Shown here piece by piece: positions 1 to 8,112 of a stretch of DNA of 14,979 nucleotides. The notes under the pieces were generated by a model, which was not told where the DNA came from, ran no database searches, and worked only from the letters and a program-made list of their open reading frames with translations. The DNA lies in NCBI GenBank assembly GCA_046261635.1, contig JBHEOL010000057.1:1-14979 (forward strand). The letters are read 5' to 3'. The translations under genes and the position numbers were made by a program. Position 1 is the stretch's first letter. Each line of letters begins with the position of its first letter. Source of the DNA: JBHEPS01 sp046261635 (GTDB lineage: Bacteria; Acidobacteriota; Thermoanaerobaculia; Gp7-AA8).

Positions 1-394
1 GATCAGCCGCGGCAAGCGTGCGTGTGGCGGCGAACGAAACCAGGAGACCGAGAAGTGCGGCGAGAAAGATAGCGACGACTGAAATCGCGAGCGTGGCAGC
101 CGCGCCCTCGAGCCCCTTCTCCTGCATGACCTCGACCGCCCATCGGATCGCGATCGGCCAGTCCCAGTCGCGCTGTTGAAGAGGATAGGGGCGAAGCTCT
201 CCGAGAAAACGCTCGAGATTTGCCGCGCGTCGGGCACCCCACAGGCTGCCGAGGGTCGGCAAGAGGCGCAGCCATGAAAGTGCAGCGATGAGTGCGAGGA
301 CAACGAGCGACCAACGGGCGAAGCGATTGATCGGCCGGCCGCGGCGCAGATCGCGCAGCACGACTTCTCGTTCCGTGAGGGGCTCGTTCGTCAT
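1..394 (-). CDS. phnE2: PhnE-type ABC transporter permease, second subunit (partial, 3' end beyond left edge)
   Basis: Inner-membrane permease of the PhnCDE-type oxyanion importer. The ATG at 394-392 (minus strand) overlaps the stop of the preceding permease gene as ATGA (394-391), which implies translational coupling. The frame stays open for 131 codons to base 1, so the 3' part is missing. The protein starts MTNEPLTERE, has a basic cytoplasmic stretch, a first hydrophobic helix at about residues 28-45 (SLVVLALIAALSWLRLL), then an amphipathic segment with RRAANLERFLGELRP, then a second helix (ATLAISVVAIFLAALLG) near residues 100-120. The ANLxRFL segment before the second helix is, from memory, typical of PhnE paralogues in these operons. 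The diagnostic EAA loop would lie outside the window. Identity rests mainly on operon position plus this N-terminal pattern. Confidence 0.85.
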   Translation of the reverse strand, partial: MTNEPLTEREVVLRDLRRGRPINRFARWSLVVLALIAALSWLRLLPTLGSLWGARRAANLERFLGELRPYPLQQRDWDWPIAIRWAVEVMQEKGLEGAAATLAISVVAIFLAALLGLLVSFAATRTLAAAD

Positions 395-1266
395 GCGGCG
401 AAGTCTCTCCGGAGAGCCCCGCTCCACCAGTCCGCGGCCGCGACGAGCAGGAGGAGGGTGTAGAGATACGTCCAGACCTCGCCATAGTGGAGATTTTCGA
501 ACGAGGCGGCGATGAAGTAGCCGAGGGTGGGAAAGCCGAAGAACCCGAGGATCGCGGAAGATCGGAGCGCGCACTCGAACCGGTAGAAGGCGTACGCGCT
601 CATATCCGGAAGTGCGCGGGGTAGGTAGCCGAAGAGGAAAGCCTGACCCGCGCCCGCTCCGGAGGCCTGGAGCGCGCGACCGGGGCCGCGCGGAGCCTCG
701 TCGATCATCTCGGAGAATACCTTCGCGAGAATGCCCGAGTAGGGAACCGCGATCGCTAGAATGGCGGCAAAGCTGCCCAGGCCGAAGGCGGTGAGAAACA
801 GGACGGCCCATAGGAGCTCGTGAATCGATCGGATGAAGCCGATGAAGAGTCGGGTGCCGCTCCAGAGGAGGGGAAAGAGACTGCGGGCGAGCAGCCAGGC
901 GGCCGGCGAGGAGTGGCCGGCGGGATCAGGAACCCACCAGACCGATGACGCGAGGATGCCCAGCAGGAGGCCGGCCGGGAGGGCGATCGACATCGCGCTG
1001 GCCGCGAAAACGGCCGTGTCGCCGGCCGCGACGAGAGCCTTGATCAGCAGAGGCTCGGTGCCGGGCGGGGGGGTGGTCTCGTAATCGAGGGCCGGAGTCA
1101 GGGCTCGCGAAAAGAATTTCGCGGCGATCGCCAGCCCGCCGGATCCAGGGAGTCGATCGGACGCGAACAGGTCGAGGCTCGCCCCTGCGATCATTGCCGC
1201 CATGGCGAGGAGGGCGAGAACCGCAGTTCGCTTCCCGAGCGGGCGTCGCGATGGCAACTCACGCAT
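391..1266 (-). CDS. phnE1: PhnE-type ABC transporter permease, first subunit
   Basis: Inner-membrane permease (291 aa) that should pair with the following permease and the PhnC ATPase. Hydrophobic helices are visible at about residues 14-32, 78-108, 122-145, 150-175 and 255-280. The binding-protein-dependent transport signature is present: RSIHELLWA near residues 145-153 and an EAA-type cytoplasmic loop near 186-220 (EMIDEAPRGPGRALQASGAG), where the ATPase docks. Length is close to other single-domain PhnE proteins. The ATG at 1266 lies inside the end of phnC (stop 1261-1259), an 8-bp overlap, and its own stop overlaps the next start as ATGA. All of this points to one polycistronic unit. What is seen: permease signature and coupling. 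What is inferred: the substrate, which depends on the binding protein. Confidence 0.93.
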   Translation of the reverse strand: MRELPSRRPLGKRTAVLALLAMAAMIAGASLDLFASDRLPGSGGLAIAAKFFSRALTPALDYETTPPPGTEPLLIKALVAAGDTAVFAASAMSIALPAGLLLGILASSVWWVPDPAGHSSPAAWLLARSLFPLLWSGTRLFIGFIRSIHELLWAVLFLTAFGLGSFAAILAIAVPYSGILAKVFSEMIDEAPRGPGRALQASGAGAGQAFLFGYLPRALPDMSAYAFYRFECALRSSAILGFFGFPTLGYFIAASFENLHYGEVWTYLYTLLLLVAAADWWSGALRRDFAA

Positions 1267-2038
1267 CGAGCATCTCCTCGGGCGACAGGCTGTAGAGCGA
1301 CTGGAACATCTCGGGCGAGAGCGAGTCGGTCGGCGAGTCGAACGCGACCCGGCCTCGCCTCAGCCCGACGAGGCGGGGGAAAAACTCGCGCGCCAGATCG
1401 AGGTTGTGAAGACTCATGCAGAGCGTCAGCCCCTTCTCGCGCGAGAGCTCGCGCAGCAGCGCCACAGTGTCGCGCGCCCTCGCCGGATCGACGCTCGATA
1501 CCGGCTCGTCGGCCAGCAGGGCTCCCGGGTCCTGAAACAGCGCCCTCGCAATCGCGACCCGCTGCTTCTGCCCCCCGGAAAGGCGCTCCACCGGCTCGTA
1601 GATTTTCTGGGGAATGCCGACGCGCTGGAGGATCGCGAACGCTTCTTCCACCATCTGCCGTCCGGGAAAAAGCATCGCCCGCAAAGAGGATCCGAATCCC
1701 ATCCTTCCGAACCGACCCGCGATCACGTTCTGGACGACCCGAAGGCCGGGAACGAGATGGAGGTCCTGGTGCACGAACCCGATGCAGGCTCGAGCGCTCT
1801 TGAGCTCTGAGCGTGAAAACTCGGAGATTGCGCGTCCGTCGATGCGGACCGTTCCTGAGCTCGCGCGCACGCTTGCGTTGAGCAGTCCGAGCAGCGTCGT
1901 CTTTCCCGCTCCGCTCGGGCCGACGAACGCGACTGCTTCCCCTGTTCCGATCTCCAGCGTGACCGAATCGATCGCCCGCGTACTACCGAGTTCGACGGTT
2001 ACGTCCTCGAGACTGAAGCTGGTTCCGGGGCAGGCCAT
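1259..2038 (-). CDS. phnC: PhnC-type ABC transporter ATP-binding protein
   Basis: Cytoplasmic ATPase (259 aa) powering the adjacent importer. All nucleotide-binding motifs are intact: Walker A GPSGAGKT at residues 40-47, Q-loop glutamine at 91 (FVHQDLHLVPGL), ABC signature LSGGQ at 153-157 followed by KQRVAIARAL, Walker B ALLADE at 173-178, D-loop SSVDP at 181-185, and switch histidine H211 in SLHNLDLA. The FVHQDLHLV and DEPVSSVDP wording and the HNLDLA switch are what I expect of PhnC rather than of sugar or peptide ATPases. The ATG at 2038 lies 3 bp after the stop of phnD. The 3' end overlaps phnE1 by 8 bp. No motif is missing, so the enzyme should be active. Confidence 0.95.
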   Translation of the reverse strand: MACPGTSFSLEDVTVELGSTRAIDSVTLEIGTGEAVAFVGPSGAGKTTLLGLLNASVRASSGTVRIDGRAISEFSRSELKSARACIGFVHQDLHLVPGLRVVQNVIAGRFGRMGFGSSLRAMLFPGRQMVEEAFAILQRVGIPQKIYEPVERLSGGQKQRVAIARALFQDPGALLADEPVSSVDPARARDTVALLRELSREKGLTLCMSLHNLDLAREFFPRLVGLRRGRVAFDSPTDSLSPEMFQSLYSLSPEEMLDA

Positions 2039-2041
2039 CGC

Positions 2042-2929
2042 TCAGCGCAGCATCCCCAGCTCGCGTGCCACTTCGCGGATTCCGTCGAACTCCTCGTTCG
2101 ATGCCGGGATCAGCCGCTCCCGCGGCAGCGCGGCGAGCAGCGCCGGATCGTCGATTGCGATCAGAGCCTGCTGCAGCCTCTCGGTGAATCCCTCTCCGAA
2201 CTTCGCGTCGAGATCCGGGCGAGCGGTCCAGTTGTAATCGGCATACTTCGGCGTTTGCCAGATGACCCGAACGAGCTCGGGATCCGTCCTTCCGTCCATC
2301 ACCCGCTGGTCGTAGACCTTGTAGTTGATCACGCCGACCTGAAACTGGCCCGAAGCCACCAGCTCGGCCGTCTTGTCATGGCTTCCCGAGTACCCGACGG
2401 GATGCTGGAAGAAATCCTCCGGTGACTGGCCGGTTTCGCGGCGGATGAAATACTCGGGCATCAGCCGCCCCGAGGTCGAGCTCTCGGATCCGAAGGTGAA
2501 TCGCAGGGATTCGAGACCCGCCGGAAACTCCTCGGATCGCTCGAGCCCCGTCGACCGGTTGGCGATGAAGTAGCTGTAGTAAGCCGGGTCGGACTCGCCC
2601 TGCGCGATCGCGCGCGCTCCCTCGACCAGATGGCGGGCCTGGACGCCCGTCAGCCCTCCGAACCAGGCCAGGTCGATGTCGCCGTTGCGGAACATTTCAA
2701 CCGTCGCCTGATAGTCGCGCGACGGAACGTATTCGACCTCGAGACCGAGGACGCCGCTGAGATGTCGCGCGAGCGGGGCGAACTTCTCCGCGAGCTCGGT
2801 CGAGTTCTGGTCCGGGATCGCGCTGAAACGCAGCGCCGGTTTTTCCGCTGGCTGCGCCTCCGGGCTTTCGCGGGAACAGGCGGCCGACGAGAGGGCGAGC
2901 AACGCGATGAGAATTGCGATTCGCTTCAT
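2042..2929 (-). CDS. phnD: PhnD-family periplasmic binding protein (phosphonate, phosphite or, more likely, selenium-oxyanion type)
   Basis: Substrate-binding protein (295 aa) of the importer. A signal peptide (MKRIAILIALLALSSAAC) ends at Cys18. The lipobox SAAC is imperfect at its first position but a lipoprotein is still likely. The mature part has the PhnD fold landmarks: RFSAIPDQNSTELAEKF (34-50), the DLAWFGGLTGVQAR turn (86-99) and the oxyanion loop GSESSTSG (147-154) at a helix N-terminus, which in this family hydrogen-bonds phosphonate or related oxyanions. The segments GARAIAQG, VINYKVYD and RVIWQTPKYADYNW recall proteins annotated as putative selenate ABC transporter binding proteins. 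That recollection is not verified. The ATG at 2929 is preceded by GGAGG (2939-2935) at 5-nt spacing. It is the first gene of the minus-strand operon and is transcribed divergently from the phosphatase gene. Confidence 0.92.
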   Translation of the reverse strand: MKRIAILIALLALSSAACSRESPEAQPAEKPALRFSAIPDQNSTELAEKFAPLARHLSGVLGLEVEYVPSRDYQATVEMFRNGDIDLAWFGGLTGVQARHLVEGARAIAQGESDPAYYSYFIANRSTGLERSEEFPAGLESLRFTFGSESSTSGRLMPEYFIRRETGQSPEDFFQHPVGYSGSHDKTAELVASGQFQVGVINYKVYDQRVMDGRTDPELVRVIWQTPKYADYNWTARPDLDAKFGEGFTERLQQALIAIDDPALLAALPRERLIPASNEEFDGIREVARELGMLR

Positions 2930-3098
2930 GGAGACCTCCGGTGATCGCGCATCGTAACGGATGAGAGAGAGCCGGAGGAATCCCCCGGATGCAAAAATGC
3001 CCGTCGGGATGCCTTCGGGGGTGGCCCCCCGGGGAGAGCCGCTCGCTCGCTCGCGCCGGCCTCGATATACTCCGCACCGTTCCGAATGGAGGAAGACG
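2930..3098. promoter_or_regulatory. Divergent intergenic region between the importer operon and the phosphatase gene
   Basis: This 169-bp spacer must hold both divergent promoters. On the plus strand TATACT (3066-3071) is a five-of-six match to a -10 box, about 28 nt before the phosphatase ATG, but no TTGACA-like box sits 16-18 bp upstream of it. On the minus strand TACGAT (2956-2951) is a weaker -10 candidate. The region also holds a GCTC tandem run (3041-3054) and GC-rich inverted arms: CCCCCG at 2982-2987 with CGGGGG at 3016-3021, and GGGGG at 3017-3021 with CCCCC at 3025-3029. No regulator site is recognised. Confidence 0.4.
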
Positions 3099-3968
3099 AT
3101 GCGCCGGACCGCCCTCGCCGTATCCCTGTTGACGCTGCTATCCGCCTGCTCGACCGCCCCTGCACCCGTGGCCGCTCCGGCTCCGCTCCAGGCGGAGAGG
3201 GCCGAGGACCGATCCCGGAATCCTCTGCTCTATTCGGTCGTGTGGCTCCAGACCTCCGGCGAGTACCGGGCGCTGGCGCTTCAGGCTTTTGCGGCGGCCG
3301 GCAGCGCCATCGACCGGGCCCTGGCTGATCCTTCGTGGACAGCGGCCGTCGAGCAACCCTCGGCGGGCCCGATGCTCCCTCCCGCGGTGATCGTCGACAT
3401 CGATGAGACGATGCTCGACAACTCGCCGTTCGAGGCGCGTCTGATCAAGGATGGCGGTGCGTTCACGCCCGAGACGTGGGCCGGATGGGTCGAGGAGCGG
3501 AACGCGGGTCCGATCCCCGGGGCCCTCGAGTACGCCCGGCAGGCCGCAGCGAGCGGGGTGACGATCTTCTACGTCAGCAACCGCGATGCGGAGGGAGAAA
3601 TGGCGACGCGCGACAACCTCGTGCGGGTCGGGTTTCCCGTGGCGACGGAAGTCGACACGGTTCTGCTGAGGGGCGAGCGCGAGGATTGGAAGAACTCGGA
3701 CAAGGGGACTCGGCGCGCATGGGTAGCGGAGCGCCACCGGATCGTTGCGATGATCGGGGACGATCTGGGCGATTTTCTTCCGAACGCCCGCGTCGGGCGG
3801 GACGAGCGGGATGCGATGGTCGAGCGATATCGTGAGTGGTGGGGCACGCGATGGTTCGTGATTCCCAACCCCATGTACGGCTCGTGGGAAGGCGCACTCA
3901 CGAGCGGAGCCACGACTCCCGAAGAGCGGATGGAGAGGCTGATGCAAGCGCTCCGTCCGGCGCGCTGA
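3099..3968 (+). CDS. HAD-superfamily acid phosphatase / 5'-nucleotidase, lipoprotein e(P4)-like
   Basis: Periplasmic outer-membrane-anchored phosphomonoesterase (289 aa) of HAD subfamily IIIB. A signal peptide ends in the lipobox LSAC with Cys17, followed by a Pro/Ala linker. The catalytic motifs are complete: motif I VIVDIDETMLDN with nucleophile D100 and acid/base D102, motif II FYVSNRD with S160, motif III lysine near K202 (SDKGTRR), and motif IV MIGDDLGDF with D221/D222. Members dephosphorylate nucleotides such as NMN or other phosphomonoesters to feed uptake. The ATG at 3099 is chosen because GGAGGA (3088-3093) sits just upstream and the lipoprotein signal begins exactly there. The same frame stays open upstream to 2961 but has no signal peptide. 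The stop lies 7 bp before the fadJ-like gene. Confidence 0.93.
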   Translation: MRRTALAVSLLTLLSACSTAPAPVAAPAPLQAERAEDRSRNPLLYSVVWLQTSGEYRALALQAFAAAGSAIDRALADPSWTAAVEQPSAGPMLPPAVIVDIDETMLDNSPFEARLIKDGGAFTPETWAGWVEERNAGPIPGALEYARQAAASGVTIFYVSNRDAEGEMATRDNLVRVGFPVATEVDTVLLRGEREDWKNSDKGTRRAWVAERHRIVAMIGDDLGDFLPNARVGRDERDAMVERYREWWGTRWFVIPNPMYGSWEGALTSGATTPEERMERLMQALRPAR

Positions 3969-3975
3969 GGCATCG

Positions 3976-6096
3976 ATGGGCCGGGCCATTCATCTCGAGC
4001 CGGGCGTGTCCGTCGCGATCGTCACGATCGACGATCCCGATTCGCCGGTCAACGCGATCTCGAGACGACTGGCCGGTGAGCTGAAGCAGGTCCTCGACGA
4101 GATCGACGGGATCGACGAGATCGAAGCGGTCGTGATCCGGAGCGGCAAGCAGCAGGTCTTCGTCGCAGGCGCGGATCTCGGCGAGATCGCGTCGATCGCG
4201 AAGGCGGGCGATGCCGAAGCGTTGTCGAAGGATGCGCAGGCGCTGTTCGACCGAATCGCGTCGGATACGCGCCCCTTCGTCGCCGCGATCGGGGGGGCCG
4301 CTCTCGGCGGTGGGCTCGAGCTCGCCCTGGCATGTCACGGCCGGGTCGTCACCGATTCTCCCGCAGCCGTCCTGGCCCTCCCGGAGGTCGGCCTTGGGCT
4401 GATCCCGGGCGCGGGAGGGACCCAGCGCCTGCCGCGACTCATCGGTCTCGAGCAGGCCCTGCCGATGCTTCTGACGGGGAAGCGGATCCGCCCCAGGCGG
4501 GCCATCGAGATCGGACTCGTGGATCGCGTGGTCGATCCCGACGACCTGCTCTCCTCGGCGATCGCTCTCGCCCGGGCTCTCGCCCGCGACTCTGCCGGCA
4601 AGAAGATCGGATGGACTCCGGCGAGCTGGAGTCCTCAGCTCAGGACCGCCGCCCACAGCCGCTCGAGCCACCTGCGCCACAAGATTGGCTTTTCCGCGCC
4701 ATTCCGGCCGCTTCTGATCCGGAGAGCGAGGCGGGAAGTGGCGGCGAAGACGGGAGGAGCCTACCCGGCGCCGGTCGCGATTCTCGATGCCGTGGAGACG
4801 GGGCTGGCGAAAGGGTTCCGCGCCGGCCAGCGCGCCGAGTCGGCGGCCTTTGGCGAGCTCGTCGTGTCCGAGGGAGCGAAGCAGCTGATTCGTCTCTTCG
4901 AGCTGACCACACGCAGAAAGAAGAAAATCGAAGCTCCACGTCCCGTCTCGAGGCTGGGGATCGTGGGGGCCGGATTGATGGGAGAGGGAATCGCTTCGGT
5001 CTCGATCGATCGCGTTCCTGTCGTCATCGGGGACGTGAGCTCTGGTGCCCTCGAGAAGGCCAGCCGCCGGATCCGTGATTCGCTCGACCGAAGGATGCGG
5101 TCCGGCGCAATCAGCCGCGATGAGGCAAGCGAGCGAACGGCGCGGCTGACCACGGTGGCTTCGACGGATTCGTTCGCGGGTTGCGATCTGGTGATCGAGG
5201 CTGCTTTCGAGGATCTCGCGCTGAAGCGGAGTATCTTCTCCGAGCTCGAGCGGACGGTCGATCCGCGCGCCATCCTCGCCTCGAACACCTCGGCGATTCC
5301 GATCGCGAGAATCTCCGCCGGCATGAACCACCCCGAAAGAATCATCGGGATGCATTACTTCTCTCCCGTTCCGAAGATGCCGCTGCTCGAGATCGTCGCT
5401 CCCACGGCGGCGGATCCCGACGTGGTGGAGTCCGCGAGGGCATTCGGAATCGTGCAGGGAAAGACAGTCATCGTCGTGGGCGACGGACCAGGGTTCTACA
5501 CGACGCGGATTCTCAGCCCCTACCTCTACGAGACCGTGCTGCTTCTGGGTGAGGGAGCCGATCCGGCGGGCATCGACCGGGCGATCCGGTCTTTCGGATT
5601 CCCGCTCGGGCCGGTCACTCTGCTGGACGAGGTCGGTCTCGATGTGGCGGCTCACGTTGCCCGGGATCTCGGCGAGGCGTTCGCGCATCGGGGGTTCGAG
5701 CCGAGCTCCGCTCTCGAGGAAGCCGTGGAATCCGGACGACTCGGGCGTAAGAACGGGCGAGGTTTTTTCAAGTACAGGAACGGTCGCCGGGGCGACCTCG
5801 ATCCATCCATCCTCACCGCCATGGGGTTTGGTTCGAGAAGAAAAATGGAGGACGACGAGATCGTCGAGCGGCTCGTGCTGGCGATGGTCGCCGAGGCCTT
5901 GCGCTGCCTGGCCGATGGAATCCTTCGCTCGGAAGAGGATGGCGATCTGGGCGCGGTTCTGGGCCTCGGCTTTCCTCCCTTCCTCGGCGGCCCTTTCGCC
6001 TGGGTTGCAGCGCAGGGGAGGGCTCGGCTGGACGCGCGGCTCGGGTCCCTCGCCGACCGGTACGGGGAGCGGTTCGCACCGCCGGCGGACGGCTGA
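3976..6096 (+). CDS. fadJ: Fatty-acid oxidation alpha subunit: enoyl-CoA hydratase / 3-hydroxyacyl-CoA dehydrogenase (FadJ/FadB-like)
   Basis: Bifunctional beta-oxidation enzyme (706 aa, near the 714-aa length of FadJ). The N-terminal crotonase domain (about 1-190) keeps the oxyanion-hole segment GGAALGGGLELALACH with catalytic Glu115 and LPEVGLGLIPGAGGTQRLPR with Glu137. A linker follows. The NAD-binding domain starts at RLGIVGAGLMGEGIA (326-340). The dehydrogenase active site shows SNTSAIPI (436-443), catalytic His460 in GMHYFSPVPKMPLLEIV and Glu472. The C-terminal 3HCDH domain has GPGFYTTRI (504-512) and the tail GRLGRKNGRGFFKY. It hydrates enoyl-CoA and oxidises the 3-hydroxyacyl-CoA, and would need a separate thiolase (FadI/FadA-like), which is not in the window. 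The ATG at 3976 has a weak GAGG (3967-3970) overlapping the upstream TGA, so translation may be coupled to the phosphatase. Confidence 0.95.
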   Translation: MGRAIHLEPGVSVAIVTIDDPDSPVNAISRRLAGELKQVLDEIDGIDEIEAVVIRSGKQQVFVAGADLGEIASIAKAGDAEALSKDAQALFDRIASDTRPFVAAIGGAALGGGLELALACHGRVVTDSPAAVLALPEVGLGLIPGAGGTQRLPRLIGLEQALPMLLTGKRIRPRRAIEIGLVDRVVDPDDLLSSAIALARALARDSAGKKIGWTPASWSPQLRTAAHSRSSHLRHKIGFSAPFRPLLIRRARREVAAKTGGAYPAPVAILDAVETGLAKGFRAGQRAESAAFGELVVSEGAKQLIRLFELTTRRKKKIEAPRPVSRLGIVGAGLMGEGIASVSIDRVPVVIGDVSSGALEKASRRIRDSLDRRMRSGAISRDEASERTARLTTVASTDSFAGCDLVIEAAFEDLALKRSIFSELERTVDPRAILASNTSAIPIARISAGMNHPERIIGMHYFSPVPKMPLLEIVAPTAADPDVVESARAFGIVQGKTVIVVGDGPGFYTTRILSPYLYETVLLLGEGADPAGIDRAIRSFGFPLGPVTLLDEVGLDVAAHVARDLGEAFAHRGFEPSSALEEAVESGRLGRKNGRGFFKYRNGRRGDLDPSILTAMGFGSRRKMEDDEIVERLVLAMVAEALRCLADGILRSEEDGDLGAVLGLGFPPFLGGPFAWVAAQGRARLDARLGSLADRYGERFAPPADG

Positions 6097-6197
6097 TTCC
6101 TCTCCTCTCGAGCTCGACAGAACGCGCGGGCTCATTTCTTGTTACTCTTCCGCGGGCTTTCGACCGGAGCCCCAATTCGGAAAATGAAGGTTTCCCC

Positions 6198-8081
6198 ATG
6201 AAAACATCAGTGGCGTGTCTCGCGCTCGGCGCCGCGGCGATCCTGACCGCCTGCTCGCAAACCACCGGAGGGACCGGCGCCATGGCGTCTGCTCAGTTAC
6301 CGACGGCTGACTACCCGGCCGATCCTCACTCGTTCTCGACTCCCAACGACGTGGTCGTGGAGCACATCGACCTCGATCTTTCGGTCGATTTCCCGGAGAA
6401 GAAACTCGTCGGCCGGGCATCCCTGGTCGTGAACAACCGGACAGGCTCGGATTCGCTCCGGCTCGATACGCGGGATCTCGCGATCCGGAAGGTGACGCTC
6501 GGAAGCGATGCGACGCCGACCCGCTGGAGTCTCGGCGAGGCCCAAGGCGTGATGGGAAGGCCGCTCGTCATCGACGTCGCGCCCGACACGCGCCGCGTGA
6601 ACATCGAGTACGAAACATCGCCGACGGCCGCGGCCGTCCAGTGGCTCGAGCCGGCCCAGACGGCGGGAGGGAAGTGGCCGTTCCTGTTCACGCAGTCGCA
6701 GGCGATCCTGGCGCGTACATGGATCCCTCTTCAGGACACGCCGGCCGTGCGGTTCACGTACTCGGCGACGATCCGGGTGCCGAAGCCGCTCATGGCGGTC
6801 ATGAGCGCCGAGAACCCGACCGGGATCGAGGCGGACGGAATTTATGAGCTCGAGATGCCGCAGCCGATCCCTTCCTATCTGATGGCGCTCGCGGTCGGCG
6901 ACCTCGAGTTTCGGGACCTCGGAGGTCGGGCGGGTGTTTACGCCGAGCCGACCGTCATCGAGAGGGCAGCCTGGGAGCTCGCCGACACGCCGAAGATGAT
7001 CGAGGCGGCGGAGCAGATCTACGGTCCGTATCGGTGGGGGCGTTACGACATTCTGGTCCTTCCTCCGAGCTTTCCTTTCGGCGGAATGGAGAACCCGCGG
7101 CTGACCTTCGCGACCCCGACGATTCTCGCGGGCGATCGATCGCTCGTGGCTCTCGTCGCCCACGAGCTCGCGCATTCATGGTCCGGAAACCTCGTCACCA
7201 ACGCCACGTGGGATGACTTCTGGTTGAACGAGGGATTCACGACGTATTTCGAGAACCGGATCATGGAGCGTGTATACGGTGACGCCTTTGCACGGATGCT
7301 CGCGGACCTCGGCAGGCAGGACCTGGAGGCGGAAGTCGCGGATCTCGGCGCAGCCTCGGCCGACACGCATCTGAAGCTCGATCTCACCGGCCGGGATCCG
7401 GATGACGGGATGACCGACGTCGCTTACGAGAAAGGAGCCCATTTCCTGCGGCTCATCGAGCAGACGATGGGGCGGGATCGGTTCGACGCGTTCGTGCAGC
7501 GATGGTTCGAGGAGAACGCTTTCAAATCGGCCACGACCGCTCAATTCGTGAGCTACCTCCGCGCGAACCTCACGCCGGACGAGGAAGCGCGGATCGGAAT
7601 CGACCAATGGATCTACGGGCCGGGGATCCCGGCGAATATCCCGAGGGTCGAATCCGAACGGATTGCAGCGGCGCGGGCACAGGCCGCGGCATTCCTCGAA
7701 GGCACCCCGGCCAGCGCGCTGACGACGGCTGGATGGAGCACACAGGAGTGGCTTCTTTTCCTGCGCGCTCTCCCTTCACGGCTGTCCGACGAGCAGTTGG
7801 TCGCGCTCGACCGGCAGTTCGAGCTGACCCGGAGCGGGAACTCCGAGATTCTGTTCGCATGGCTGATGAAGGGAGTGGCGAGCGGATACGAGCCGGCGTA
7901 TCCCGCGATGGAGGAGTTTCTCACCTCGATGGGACGGCGCAAATTCCTCGAGCCGCTCTACAAGGAGCTCGTGAAGACCCCGGAGGGGAAGGCGCGCGCG
8001 ATGAGGATCTATACGGTCGCGCGGCCGACCTATCACCCGGTCTCCCAGGGGACGATCGACGCGATTCTCGGATGGAAGTAA
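6198..8081 (+). CDS. M1-family zinc aminopeptidase lipoprotein, leukotriene A4 hydrolase-like
   Basis: Exported zinc aminopeptidase (627 aa). A signal peptide ends in lipobox LTAC with Cys19. The mature enzyme has the M1 layout: N-terminal beta domain (about 50-235), substrate-binding GGMEN (295-299), zinc site HELAH (H322, E323, H326) with third ligand E345 in LNEGFTTYFE, and catalytic Tyr410 in VAYEKGAHFL. The linker WIYGPGIP (471-478) leads to a C-terminal helical domain where MGRRKFLEPLYKEL supplies R580 and K582, matching the Arg/Lys pair that grips the substrate carboxylate in LTA4H. ARPTYHPV closes the protein. This domain plan is LTA4H/aminopeptidase-B type rather than PepN. A role in periplasmic peptide turnover is inferred. 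GAAGG (6186-6190) precedes the ATG by 7 nt. The 101-bp gap before it (6097-6197) shows no clear terminator. Confidence 0.95.
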   Translation: MKTSVACLALGAAAILTACSQTTGGTGAMASAQLPTADYPADPHSFSTPNDVVVEHIDLDLSVDFPEKKLVGRASLVVNNRTGSDSLRLDTRDLAIRKVTLGSDATPTRWSLGEAQGVMGRPLVIDVAPDTRRVNIEYETSPTAAAVQWLEPAQTAGGKWPFLFTQSQAILARTWIPLQDTPAVRFTYSATIRVPKPLMAVMSAENPTGIEADGIYELEMPQPIPSYLMALAVGDLEFRDLGGRAGVYAEPTVIERAAWELADTPKMIEAAEQIYGPYRWGRYDILVLPPSFPFGGMENPRLTFATPTILAGDRSLVALVAHELAHSWSGNLVTNATWDDFWLNEGFTTYFENRIMERVYGDAFARMLADLGRQDLEAEVADLGAASADTHLKLDLTGRDPDDGMTDVAYEKGAHFLRLIEQTMGRDRFDAFVQRWFEENAFKSATTAQFVSYLRANLTPDEEARIGIDQWIYGPGIPANIPRVESERIAAARAQAAAFLEGTPASALTTAGWSTQEWLLFLRALPSRLSDEQLVALDRQFELTRSGNSEILFAWLMKGVASGYEPAYPAMEEFLTSMGRRKFLEPLYKELVKTPEGKARAMRIYTVARPTYHPVSQGTIDAILGWK

Positions 8082-8112
8082 GAGCCGGTTCCGGCATGAG
8101 GGGAGAGATGCC

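Noticed and set aside
2961..3098. N-terminal extension of the phosphatase to an upstream ATG
   Set aside because: The extension is Arg/Pro-rich, would bury the lipoprotein signal peptide, and crosses the promoter and ribosome binding site at 3088-3093.
3898..6135. A 745-codon open frame on the minus strand opposite the fadJ-like gene
   Set aside because: It is rich in Arg, Asp, Glu and Pro, has no recognisable domain, and mirrors a gene with intact catalytic motifs. Long antisense frames are expected from the codon bias of GC-rich genes.
6297..7175. A 292-codon antisense frame inside the aminopeptidase gene
   Set aside because: Arg/His/Asp-rich with no domain; explained by codon bias of the plus-strand gene.
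8084..8095. GCCGGTTCCGGC palindrome between the aminopeptidase and YeiH-family genes
   Set aside because: It would leave a two-base loop as a hairpin, has no T-run, and lies in a 31-bp gap of a probable operon. Not supported as a terminator.
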